DNA of 9,180 bases from Pseudomonadota bacterium (lineage in GTDB: Bacteria; Pseudomonadota; Gammaproteobacteria; Burkholderiales; Thiobacillaceae). Below, one piece after another: positions 1-6,702 of this stretch. The stretch is taken from the NCBI GenBank assembly GCA_021802595.1, contig JAJZRT010000104.1:1-9180 (forward strand), read 5' to 3'. A program made the translations under genes and the position numbers. The notes below the pieces were generated by a model, which worked only from the letters and a program-made list of their open reading frames with translations, was not told where the DNA came from and ran no database searches. The stretch's first letter is position 1. Each line of letters starts with the position of its first letter.

Positions 1-2430
1 GCCATACAGGTTGCGGCCGGTCGGGTAGGCGTCCGGGTTCTTGATCGGGTCGCCGCCGTAGGAGGTAGGGATGTAGCGGCCGGCCAGGGCCGCCAGCAGG
101 GCCGGAAGTTCGTTGCCGGCGCCGATGTCCTCGTGCCATTTGCGCGCCTTGTCGATCGGTTCGCGCAGCACGGCGGGCAGGGCATCGGCCGGGCGCCGTT
201 CGACGAGGTGTGCGCGCAGCAGCCGATAGGGCGCCGTTTCCGGCAGCTTGTCGTAGTCGGCCAGCAGGGTTTCGTCGAGATCGTCGTCCTTGATGCCGGC
301 ATGCAGGGCGGCGGCTTCCCAGAACGGCTTGCCCAGCATCAGCATGACCGTGGCGAGGCGATGCTGCTCTTCCGGCGCGCGGCCCAAGGTATGCAGGCCA
401 AGCGGTTGCGCCATTTCGGCCAGTTCGTGCAGTTGGTCGTGCAGCGCATCGACGAAGACCGGAAACTCGGCGGCGGCGCGCTCGATGGTCCAGCCCAGGT
501 CGCGCTCGATGCGTTCCTTCTTCACGGCGGCGAGCAGGTCGGCCTTGATGCGATCCTTCACCGCGCCTTCGTCCTGGTTCACCCAGGCGTGCAGCAGGTC
601 GTGAATATTTGTCAGCGTCTCGTGCAGGCCGGCGGGGCGGAAGGGCGGCGTCTGGTGCGACAGGATCACGGCGCGACCGCGCCGCTTGGCCTGCTGCGCC
701 TCGCCGATGTTGTCGGCGATGTACGGGTAGACCACCGGCACGTCGCCGACCGCCAGCATCGGATAGTCGTAGACCGACAGGCCGCGTTCCTTGCCCGGCA
801 GCCACTCCTGCGAGCCGTGGGTGCCGTAGTGAACAATGGCGTCGGCGCCGAACTGCTCGCGCAACCAAAGGTACGAAGCCATGTAGTAATGGGAAGGCGG
901 CGCCTTGCTGGAGTGATAAATCGCCTTTTCCTTTTCCTCCCACTTCTCGCCGCGCGGCGCTTGCGGCATGAGGATGACGTTGCCGACCTTGTAGCGCGGA
1001 ATCACAAAGAAGTGTTCGCCCTTGCGCCGTATCGCCATCGCCGACTTTTCCGGTGCGCCGTACTTCGCCATGAGCTCGTTTCTGACCGCCTCCGGCAGGC
1101 CATCCAGCCACTGGCGATAGGCAGCCACCGGATACAAGGCGGCCAGTCCGGAATGCAGCAGTCCGTCGATACGGTCGTCGCGGTAGAACGGCGCCAGCAG
1201 TTGCTGCAGGTTGCCGATCAGCTCCTGCTCCTGCGGCGTTTCGGTGGCGTAACCGGCGGCTTTCAGCGCCGCCAGCGTGTGCTCCAGGCTTCTCGGCACG
1301 TTGAGAAAGGAGGCCGACAGATTCTTTTCGCCCGGCGGATAGTTCCAGAACAGCACCGCCACCTTCTTGTCGGCGTTCGGTTTGCTTTGCAGGTTGACGT
1401 AATTCAGCGCCTTGGCCACCGCAGCCGCCGCTTGCGGCGCGATCGACACGATCTGGTCGTCGCTCTTGCGCGTGGCGGCGGCGATCTGGATGTCGCTGAC
1501 GCCGGCGTATTCCGCCTGCGCCAGGAAGAAGGGCACGTCCATCAACTGCACCCCTTGCGGATCGGCCGCCCAGGCCGCGGCGTCGCCCCGGCGGTAGGGC
1601 ATGGCCTGGACGACCGGAATCCCCAGCTTCTCCAATTCGATGCGCCGCCCGTCGGGGTTCAGCGTGATCTGGGTATTGATCAGCGCCTGCGCCAGCGTCT
1701 TGCCCTGCGGCGCCAGCAGACCGGGCAGCACGGTCGGATCGAGCATCGAGCCATACACCGGCAGCGCCACCGCCCCGGCCGCCTCGACCCGCGCGATCAG
1801 GTCATCGACGAAGGCAGTCTGCATCGCGGCGACGTGCTGCTGCACCATGGCGATGGCGATCACCGGCTGCTCCGGTTTCGGCTGCTTCCAGGCGAAGTAG
1901 GCCGCCGCGTCGGGGAACACCATGTTCGGCGCGGCGGGGTGATACACGGCGGTTTTCGGGAACACCACCGGATCGACAATGCCGGCATACGAACGTCCGC
2001 CGAGATGCGCCGCCAGCGTCGCGAAAAAGCCCTCGAAGTTGCCCCGTCCGCCGCTGTTGTAATAGGCGACCAAGCGCTTCGCCAGATCGTCCGGCATGCC
2101 TTTCCAGGACGGGTTCGCGTCGTGCAGCCAGATATGCGGAACCTTCAGATCCGGCAAGGCCTTCGCCAGCCGGCCGCGCACGTCGTCCATTTGGTAAGTG
2201 TCGAACAGCACCCAGTCGTACCCCCGGAACAGGCCGCCATCGACATCCGCCGGCAGACGGTTCGAGTAACGCGCTTCGATCCTGATGCCGTGCGGCTTGG
2301 CGATCTCCTGCAATTGCCGGAACTTGCCGACCGGCACATTGCTGGTGGCGATGAACAGCAGGCTGGTTGCTTGGGCGGCGCCGGTTGCCAGGAAGCAGCA
2401 GGCGACCAGGAATCGAAGCAGCGTTTTCAT
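1..2430 (-). CDS. Exported CobN/BchH-family chelatase, HmuS-like (3' end beyond window)
   Basis: Open from the ATG at 2430 to the left edge: 810 residues without a stop. Family members usually exceed 1,100 residues, so about a third is missing. The CobN/ChlH family inserts Co or Mg into tetrapyrroles; the family is recognised here from HYGTHG (residues 534-539) followed by QEWLPGK (541-547), from FWNYPPGEKN (361-370), and from the GGDPIKNPD...PTGRNLYG block at the visible end (792-810). The N-terminus MKTLLRFLVACCFLATGAAQA looks like a signal peptide, with likely cleavage after AQA (residue 21). LVAC at 8-11 also resembles a lipobox but comes very early. Ordinary CobN is cytoplasmic and has no such leader. 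The gene starts 2 bp after the receptor stop, with only a weak ribosome site, so the two are probably translationally coupled. I infer a periplasmic enzyme acting on the tetrapyrrole imported by the receptor, perhaps heme iron removal as for HmuS. No ChlI/ChlD-type partner is visible. Family assignment is firm; substrate is not. Confidence 0.9.
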   Translation of the reverse strand, partial: MKTLLRFLVACCFLATGAAQATSLLFIATSNVPVGKFRQLQEIAKPHGIRIEARYSNRLPADVDGGLFRGYDWVLFDTYQMDDVRGRLAKALPDLKVPHIWLHDANPSWKGMPDDLAKRLVAYYNSGGRGNFEGFFATLAAHLGGRSYAGIVDPVVFPKTAVYHPAAPNMVFPDAAAYFAWKQPKPEQPVIAIAMVQQHVAAMQTAFVDDLIARVEAAGAVALPVYGSMLDPTVLPGLLAPQGKTLAQALINTQITLNPDGRRIELEKLGIPVVQAMPYRRGDAAAWAADPQGVQLMDVPFFLAQAEYAGVSDIQIAAATRKSDDQIVSIAPQAAAAVAKALNYVNLQSKPNADKKVAVLFWNYPPGEKNLSASFLNVPRSLEHTLAALKAAGYATETPQEQELIGNLQQLLAPFYRDDRIDGLLHSGLAALYPVAAYRQWLDGLPEAVRNELMAKYGAPEKSAMAIRRKGEHFFVIPRYKVGNVILMPQAPRGEKWEEKEKAIYHSSKAPPSHYYMASYLWLREQFGADAIVHYGTHGSQEWLPGKERGLSVYDYPMLAVGDVPVVYPYIADNIGEAQQAKRRGRAVILSHQTPPFRPAGLHETLTNIHDLLHAWVNQDEGAVKDRIKADLLAAVKKERIERDLGWTIERAAAEFPVFVDALHDQLHELAEMAQPLGLHTLGRAPEEQHRLATVMLMLGKPFWEAAALHAGIKDDDLDETLLADYDKLPETAPYRLLRAHLVERRPADALPAVLREPIDKARKWHEDIGAGNELPALLAALAGRYIPTSYGGDPIKNPDAYPTGRNLYG

Positions 2431-2432
2431 GG

Positions 2433-4370
2433 TCAGAAGTCCGCCCGCAAACTGGCGAACAGCGTGCGGCCGCGTTCGGCGTAACTGAAGTTCGGATCTT
2501 TTTCGGCGAGCCGCACGTTCGCGAGGTTGTCGATGCCGACGCGGGCCTTCAGCGCCTTGCCGAACTGCTTGCCGACGCTGGCGTTCCACAGACTGTAGGC
2601 GGGCAGGCGGGCATCGGTCGTCGTCGTCGCGGCGATGAGCTGGCTACCGGTGTATTCGACGCCGAGACGCGCGCTCCATCCATTCCCGCCCTTCCAGTCC
2701 AGCCGCGACGCGACGCTGGTGCGCGGCCGCGAATACATTTCCTTGTCCTTGTCCAAATCCCGCGTCCTGAGCAGGGTCAGGTCGGTCTGCCACAGCAGTT
2801 CCGGGCTGATGTTCCAGGAGAAGCCGGTTTCCAGTCCGGTGACCTCGGCCTTGTTCAGGTTCACGTAACGGTAATGTTGGCGCGCAGGGAATGGCGGGGT
2901 GGGATCGGTTTGAAACAGGAAGGTGGTGATCAGGTCCTTGACCTTGGTGTGGAACAAGGTGCCGCGCAGGTTGAGCGGACCGCGCTGCCAGTCTGCCGAG
3001 ATCTCGACCGAATCGGATTTCTCTGGCTTGACACTGGCGTTGCCGTAGAAGGAGTGCGGCCCGGCGGTGCCGACATAGACCGGCGAGACCTGCTTGAGCG
3101 TGGGCGCCTTGAAGGCGTGGCCGTAACCGCCCTTGACGATCAGTTCGGGCGTCGCCTCCCAGACCAGGTAGGCGCGCGGGCTCCATTCGGTGCCGAAGAA
3201 CTCGTGGTTATCCGCACGGAGGCCGGCGGTGAACGCCAGTTGCTTGACCAGCGGCAACTCGTCCTGGATGAACAGGGCCTTGTGGGTCGCATCGTCCTTG
3301 CCGGTGGCGAGGTGGGGATGCGTCATCGTTTCGGTGCGGAATTCGCCGCCGAAGGTGAGGCGATGGTTGCCGATCCGGGTCGTGGCCAGGGCGTCGTAGG
3401 CAACGTCAACGAAGTTTTGCGGCGTGGTCGGGGCCACCCCATTGGTGCGCGTGTTCTTGACGTCGAACTCGCTGCGATAGGCGTTGGCCTGGGCGCGCCA
3501 GCCATCGAACTCGCCGCGCCATGCCAGGTAACCGTGGTTGCGCTCGATGTCGTAACGATCTTTGTAGCGCGTCGCAGGTAGTCGGAGATCGTCGCGCCAG
3601 CGCTCTTCTTCGCCGTCGATCCAGCCGGCTTCGAGGGTTTGGCCCGGCGCGAGCTTCAGGCGCCCGCTCGCGCCGACGGTTTGCGTCTTGCGGCCTTCCA
3701 GTTCGGAGTAGCGCGGGTCTTCCTTGCGCGGTACGTCGCCGACGCGGTTCGTTTCCGCGGTCAGGCGCAGGTCGAAGGACTCGCCTACCGGCCCCGCCGC
3801 GAACAGGCTGGCGCCGGCACGGCCGCCGCCGTCACCCGAGCGCAGGTCGGCGCCGGTTATTCCGAATGAACCGATCCAGCGATCCTTGGGCTGGCGCGTA
3901 ATGAGGTTGACCACACCGCCGAGCGCCTCGGAACCGTAGAGCGTCGACATCGGGCCGCGTACCACCTCGACGCGCTCGATGGCCGACATCGGCAGCCAAC
4001 CGTATTGGTAGTCCGAGTGGCCGACCACGTCGTCCGTGGGCGTGATGCGCCGGCCGTCGATCAGGTTCAGCACATGCTTGCCTTCCAGGCCGCGCATGGC
4101 CAAGGTCTTGCGGCCAGAGAGGCCGCGCCCCATCAGGGTGACGCCGGGCGTGCCGCGCACGGCATCGAGCAGATCGACAGGGTTGCGAGTCTCGATCTCC
4201 TCGCGCGTGACGACGGAAACCGACGCGGGCGCGGTGCGCACTTCGTGTTCGGACTGGGTGGCGGAAACGACCACGTCCTTAAGTTGGATTTCGGCGTGAA
4301 CGGCACCAGGATATATGCAGGCAACGGCAAGACAAAGCGGCACGCGCGCCGCTTTCGGATAAACCACCAT
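2433..4370 (-). CDS. TonB-dependent outer-membrane receptor (heme, siderophore or corrinoid type)
   Basis: A 645-residue receptor of normal length. The start at 4370 is preceded by GGAGGG with 7-bp spacing; an in-frame ATG at 4385 overlaps that ribosome site and is less likely. MVVYPKAARVPLCLAVAC...AVHA is a signal peptide of about 26 residues. A TonB-box-like DVVVSAT follows at about 32-38, then the plug (about 45-155) with RNPVDLLDAVRGTPGV, RGLEGKHVLNLIDGRR and IERVEVVRGPMSTLYGSEALGGVVNLIT. The remainder is the barrel, ending in a C-terminal Phe (LRADF) as outer-membrane porins and receptors do. FKAPTL (420-425), a His (439) and GNASVKPE (443-450) lie where heme receptors carry FRAP, His and NPNL, but FepA/CirA-type receptors have a similar FKAP...GN..LKPE pattern, so the ligand is open. 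The gene follows a 191-bp gap and is coupled to the CobN-like gene. It is probably iron-regulated through the upstream Fur promoter, unless the gap has its own promoter. Confidence 0.93.
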   Translation of the reverse strand: MVVYPKAARVPLCLAVACIYPGAVHAEIQLKDVVVSATQSEHEVRTAPASVSVVTREEIETRNPVDLLDAVRGTPGVTLMGRGLSGRKTLAMRGLEGKHVLNLIDGRRITPTDDVVGHSDYQYGWLPMSAIERVEVVRGPMSTLYGSEALGGVVNLITRQPKDRWIGSFGITGADLRSGDGGGRAGASLFAAGPVGESFDLRLTAETNRVGDVPRKEDPRYSELEGRKTQTVGASGRLKLAPGQTLEAGWIDGEEERWRDDLRLPATRYKDRYDIERNHGYLAWRGEFDGWRAQANAYRSEFDVKNTRTNGVAPTTPQNFVDVAYDALATTRIGNHRLTFGGEFRTETMTHPHLATGKDDATHKALFIQDELPLVKQLAFTAGLRADNHEFFGTEWSPRAYLVWEATPELIVKGGYGHAFKAPTLKQVSPVYVGTAGPHSFYGNASVKPEKSDSVEISADWQRGPLNLRGTLFHTKVKDLITTFLFQTDPTPPFPARQHYRYVNLNKAEVTGLETGFSWNISPELLWQTDLTLLRTRDLDKDKEMYSRPRTSVASRLDWKGGNGWSARLGVEYTGSQLIAATTTTDARLPAYSLWNASVGKQFGKALKARVGIDNLANVRLAEKDPNFSYAERGRTLFASLRADF

Positions 4371-4377
4371 GATGCAA

Positions 4378-4383
4378 CCCTCC
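4378..4383 (-). promoter_or_regulatory. Ribosome binding site GGAGGG deciding the receptor start
   Basis: GGAGGG on the minus strand, 7 bp before the ATG at 4370. It overlaps the alternative in-frame ATG at 4385, which has no comparable site upstream. This favours a 645-residue precursor whose signal peptide begins MVVYPK. Confidence 0.8.
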
Positions 4384-4391
4384 ATGAGTTA

Positions 4392-4530
4392 AGTTGAATG
4401 GCTGGCTGCATGGGGCACATGCCCGCTGGTGGCTGGCTGAGTTGAATAGACGGATCTGCGATCAGGTCCGATGAATAAAAAAGCTGCTGGCTTGCCGGAA
4501 AGGGAGTGGTAGTGGAACGGCTGGCTGGCA
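4392..4530. repeat. Three dispersed GGCTGGCTG / AGTTGAAT repeat units
   Basis: Plus strand: AGTTGAATGGCTGGCTGC at 4392-4409; GGCTGGCTGAGTTGAATA at 4431-4448, with the same two parts in swapped order; and AGTGGAACGGCTGGCTGGCA at 4511-4530, a diverged copy. The parts are short, so the units could be slippage products, remnants of a small repeat, or binding sites. No function can be assigned from the sequence alone. Confidence 0.45.
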
Positions 4531-4561
4531 GCAAGGCCCTGCCTAGGGGGAGGATAACGTG

Positions 4562-4882
4562 TCAGTTCTCCGTTTCCAGCACGCGCACGGCGACACGGCG
4601 ACTATCGAGCCCGGCCGCGACGACCATGTAAATCGTCGCTCCGGTCCAGTCCGAGAAATCGCGCCAACTCGACCAGCGGCTGCACAGACAATAGCCTTCC
4701 GGGGTTTTCCGGCATTCGAGCCCCAGGCAACCGCGTCGGCGCGCCATCGCGCGCAGCATGTCCTCCCAATCGGGTTCGGCGGCGGCACGACTCGCCGTCA
4801 TGTTGACTTCTTCGACGATCTCGATTGGATCGCATTTGCCGACGCGTGACGGAAAACCGCGCGAGGAATGCACCAATTCCAT
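4562..4882 (-). CDS. Small Cys-cluster protein of unknown function (106 aa)
   Basis: I do not recognise the family. The ATG at 4882 has an excellent ribosome site (AAAGGA, 6-bp spacing) and lies 12 bp after the stop of the DUF2325-like gene, so it is a real operon member. The protein has no signal peptide or clear membrane helix. Residues 18-60 are helical and charged (PDWEDMLRAMARRRG), followed by a Cys cluster, CX4CX7CXC (Cys 52, 57, 65, 67), then an aromatic stretch YCLCSRWSSWRDFSDW and a predicted beta-rich end (ATIYMVVAAG, RRVAVRVLE). A further Cys is at 17. Four close Cys could bind Zn, an Fe-S cluster or other iron, but this is inference. Its position between the DUF2325-like gene and the receptor ties it to metal or tetrapyrrole acquisition. 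Confidence 0.82.
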   Translation of the reverse strand: MELVHSSRGFPSRVGKCDPIEIVEEVNMTASRAAAEPDWEDMLRAMARRRGCLGLECRKTPEGYCLCSRWSSWRDFSDWTGATIYMVVAAGLDSRRVAVRVLETEN

Positions 4883-4894
4883 GAATGGTCCTTT

Positions 4895-6178
4895 CTACTG
4901 TCTGCTCAGTGAAGAAACGCTATTGGCAACCACGGGATTGCTCAATGCGGCGAGGCCGCGCGCGAAGCTGCCGACGCCCGGCGACTGGACGAAGACGCAG
5001 GGCTTGCCGAGCTTCTTGCAAGCCTCCTTGAGTCGATAGTAGGCAGCGTGCGACACGCAACCGGACTGGCAGACCACGGCGTCAGCGCTAGCCACGACGG
5101 CATCGATGCGATGCAGGCTTTCTTCCTGCCCGCCGTCGTGATGGAGAAAGCGCCCGCCTCGGGTCTCGACCATGCGGCGATAGCCATCGACCAGCCCGGT
5201 ACGGCCGCCTATGCACAGCACGCAACGGCCGGCCAGGGCAACCTCGGCGGGGCAGCCGCGACCGCAGCCGGCGGTGCCAGCCACGCCCGTACAGCCGCCC
5301 TCGATGCCCAGCGCCATCTCCAGCGCGGCTTCCGCGGCGGCGAGATCGCCCTGGACGTCGCCCAGCCGGATTTCAAGGTCGGCGGCGCGGCGCGCATTGG
5401 CGGCGTTGCGCTCTTCCAGCGTCTCGATGCGCTGCGTCATCGCTTCGGCCCGCGCATGGAGCGTTTCGTAATCGCGTGCCTGGCGGCGCGCCTCGGCCAG
5501 TTCGAGCTCGCGCCGCCCGAGCAGCGCGGCCTGCTGCTCGGCCAGCGCCAGCCGGCGCTGCAGGTCGGCGAGCGCCTTGTCCTTTTCACGCTGCGCGACC
5601 GCCAGGCCCATTTTGAAAGCGGCGGCCTCGTTGCGCAGATGATGGTTTTCCTGCTTCAGCTGCTCCAGCCTGCGCAGGTCGGCGCGCACGGCGGCTCCAT
5701 CCTGATGCGAGAGCATGTGGATGTCGCCATGGATCTGCTTGCCGCCCGCGTCGCTCAGGTCGGCATGGCTCCAGGCTGCCCACAAGGCGCCGGCAATGTC
5801 GCTGCCCGCGGCCAGCGCTTCCTGCCATTGCGCGAGCACTTCCGCCTCTTCTTTGGCTCGGGTGAAGCGCTGGATGGTGGCAGCGTAGCGCTTCTCGAAA
5901 TAACGCTGGACCAGTTCGGCAACTTCGCTACGCGTATCGCAACTGCCCACCACGGCAGTATGCAGCGTGTAGTCGCTCATTTCACGCTCGTCGTAACCCG
6001 CGCGTGCGGCGGTCTTGCGCATTTCGGCTACCGGCAGGCAGGTGCCGATCAGCGGACAATGCCAGCGCACGGGCAATTCCCATACTTTTCTGCGCCGGTG
6101 GATTGCGGGACGCGAAGCTTGCGCGGGGGGGACGCCACCGAATGCGGCATCGAACAACTGTGTCAGGGGTGTAGTCAT
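4895..6178 (-). CDS. Cys/His-rich coiled-coil protein with C-terminal DUF2325-like domain
   Basis: 427 residues from the ATG at 6178 (MTTPLTQLFD), with a weak GGA ribosome site 6 bp before it. An ATG at 6193 in frame is an alternative; extension to 6307 would overlap the preceding gene and gives an unlikely leader. Three parts are visible. Residues 30-160 hold a WHCPLIGTC motif (Cys 41, 47), Cys 80 and a HGDIHMLSH cluster (His 150, 154, 158). Residues 163-290 are a Glu/Arg/Ala-rich coiled coil. Residues 318-412 resemble DUF2325: VLCIGGRTGLVDGYRRMVE, then DAVVASADAVVCQSGCVSHAAYY, then KKLGKPCVFVQSPGVGSFARGL. Extra Cys lie at 296, 305, 309, 319 and 322. No signal peptide is seen, so the protein is probably cytoplasmic. 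DUF2325 has no settled function that I can name. The many Cys and His suggest metal or redox sensing or scaffolding, which is inference. Confidence 0.85.
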   Translation of the reverse strand: MTTPLTQLFDAAFGGVPPAQASRPAIHRRRKVWELPVRWHCPLIGTCLPVAEMRKTAARAGYDEREMSDYTLHTAVVGSCDTRSEVAELVQRYFEKRYAATIQRFTRAKEEAEVLAQWQEALAAGSDIAGALWAAWSHADLSDAGGKQIHGDIHMLSHQDGAAVRADLRRLEQLKQENHHLRNEAAAFKMGLAVAQREKDKALADLQRRLALAEQQAALLGRRELELAEARRQARDYETLHARAEAMTQRIETLEERNAANARRAADLEIRLGDVQGDLAAAEAALEMALGIEGGCTGVAGTAGCGRGCPAEVALAGRCVLCIGGRTGLVDGYRRMVETRGGRFLHHDGGQEESLHRIDAVVASADAVVCQSGCVSHAAYYRLKEACKKLGKPCVFVQSPGVGSFARGLAALSNPVVANSVSSLSRQ

Positions 6179-6281
6179 GGCAGTTCCAGGCATGCTTGGC
6201 TGGCTGCCTCGGCCCGGTCTGAAGCTGCGGGTCTGGGTGGCTTGCGGAGGTTGAAAGTCAGTCTTGGCGTGACGGCAGTTC

Positions 6282-6608
6282 TCAGAACGTGCCCATGAAG
6301 ACACCACTCAGGCGGGCGACGGTCGCATCTGCCGCAAATGTCTCGGCAACCGTGGCGGGCACCTGTTCTTCCCGGTCGAGGATCTCGACCAGTTCGCGGG
6401 CATGACGGCGCAGATGGTCATCGGCCTCCGGATCGCTGGCCACCTTTTCGAGCAGCATCGCCGCCAGGTAGGCGGAACGCGGGCAGCCGGTTTCCATGTG
6501 GCGCGCCAGATGCGCCAGCGCGCCGGCCACCATGCGGGCGGGTGGCTGTTCGGCGGGTGCCTGGTCGAAACAGGCCGAGTGATCGATCGACAGAATTTTC
6601 GCGGTCAT
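6282..6608 (-). CDS. Small helical protein of unknown function, first gene of the Fur-box operon
   Basis: 108 residues if started at the third of three consecutive in-frame ATGs (6614, 6611, 6608). The ribosome site AAAGGA at 6615-6620 touches the first ATG but is 6 bp from the third, so MTAKILSIDHS is the preferred N-terminus. I do not recognise the family. The protein is mostly helical (ARMVAGALAHLARHME; AYLAAMLLEKVAS; ADDHLRRHARELVEILDREE), His-rich, with Cys near positions 13 and 42, and ends in GVFMGTF. It has no signal peptide or membrane helix. It is the first gene after the Fur-box promoter, so it should respond most directly to iron. 103 bp separate it from the DUF2325-like gene. It could be an adaptor or metal-binding accessory; nothing in the sequence settles this. 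Confidence 0.8.
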   Translation of the reverse strand: MTAKILSIDHSACFDQAPAEQPPARMVAGALAHLARHMETGCPRSAYLAAMLLEKVASDPEADDHLRRHARELVEILDREEQVPATVAETFAADATVARLSGVFMGTF

Positions 6609-6630
6609 CATCATTCCTTTCCGATGTATG

Positions 6631-6658
6631 TTGGTCCTGATTCCGAAAAGATGATAAT
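6631..6658 (+). promoter_or_regulatory. Possible promoter of the HMA-protein gene
   Basis: A -10 like GATAAT (6653-6658, 5 of 6) follows a weak -35 TTGGTC (6631-6636) at 16 bp. Transcription would start near 6665, about 38 bases before the ATG at 6703. The -10 lies in the Fur box. An alternative extended -10, TGCTAGACT (ending 6696), would give a nearly leaderless message. Neither is strong. Confidence 0.35.
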
Positions 6659-6679
6659 GATTCTCATATGCGTTGTAAA
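6651..6679 (-). promoter_or_regulatory. Sigma70-type promoter of the leftward operon
   Basis: Minus strand: -35 TTTACA (6679-6674), a 17-bp spacer, and -10 TATCAT (6656-6651), each 5 of 6 to consensus. The predicted start of transcription is near 6644, giving a leader of about 36 bases before the ATG at 6608. A Fur box lies across the spacer and the -10 element. Confidence 0.7.
6652..6666. promoter_or_regulatory. Fur box
   Basis: TGATAATGATTCTCA on the plus strand fits the 7-1-7 inverted-repeat Fur consensus TGATAATnATTATCA at all defined positions but one. It overlaps the spacer and -10 of the minus-strand promoter, where bound Fur-Fe would block polymerase. It also overlaps the possible plus-strand -10, so it may repress both directions under iron-replete conditions. 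Confidence 0.8.
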
Positions 6680-6702
6680 GCTGTTTTTGCTAGACTGCCT
6701 TC

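Larger units (their letters stand above)
4371..4561 (-). promoter_or_regulatory. 191-bp leader of the receptor gene with repeats and a small hairpin
   Basis: This noncoding gap lies between the 106-residue protein gene and the receptor. It carries three GGCTGGCTG units (plus strand), each next to AGTTGAAT or AGTGGAAC. On the minus strand GCATG-TGCCC-CATGC (about 4409-4423) can fold about 25 bases before the receptor ribosome site. A six-T run (minus strand, near 4475-4482) follows only a very weak stem. I see no Fur box, no convincing promoter and no cobalamin riboswitch core. The region may be a processing or translation-control leader inside the operon, or may separate two transcription units. 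Confidence 0.4.

Noticed and set aside
1..2430. Assignment as cobN of cobalamin biosynthesis
   Set aside because: A signal peptide, coupling to a TonB receptor and upstream Fur control do not fit the cytoplasmic cobaltochelatase; kept only as an alternative because the 3' third and left neighbours are not visible.
133..2484. Long plus-strand open frame of 783 codons
   Set aside because: It lies antisense to the CobN-like gene. Its translation is rich in Arg, Gln and His without domain motifs, while the minus strand encodes clear family motifs.
2367..3581. Plus-strand open frame of 404 codons
   Set aside because: Antisense to the receptor barrel; no recognisable domain and typical of GC-rich shadow frames.
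4470..4500. Intrinsic terminator at the T-run (minus strand) before the receptor gene
   Set aside because: The six-T run follows only a 4-bp AAGC/GCTT stem, too weak for a convincing terminator.
4371..4561. Cobalamin riboswitch before the receptor, which would favour a B12 function
   Set aside because: I find no B12-box-like core or the expected length of structured leader; only short repeats and a small hairpin are present.
6175..6280. Short direct repeat GAACTGCC before the DUF2325-like gene
   Set aside because: Only 8 bases match exactly; expected by chance in a region of this size and composition.
5048..6298. Plus-strand open frame of 416 codons
   Set aside because: Antisense to the DUF2325-like gene, whose frame carries the coiled coil and domain motifs.
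6179..6307. N-terminal extension of the DUF2325-like protein to 6307
   Set aside because: It would overlap the preceding gene and adds a low-complexity basic leader; the ATG at 6178 (or 6193) fits better.
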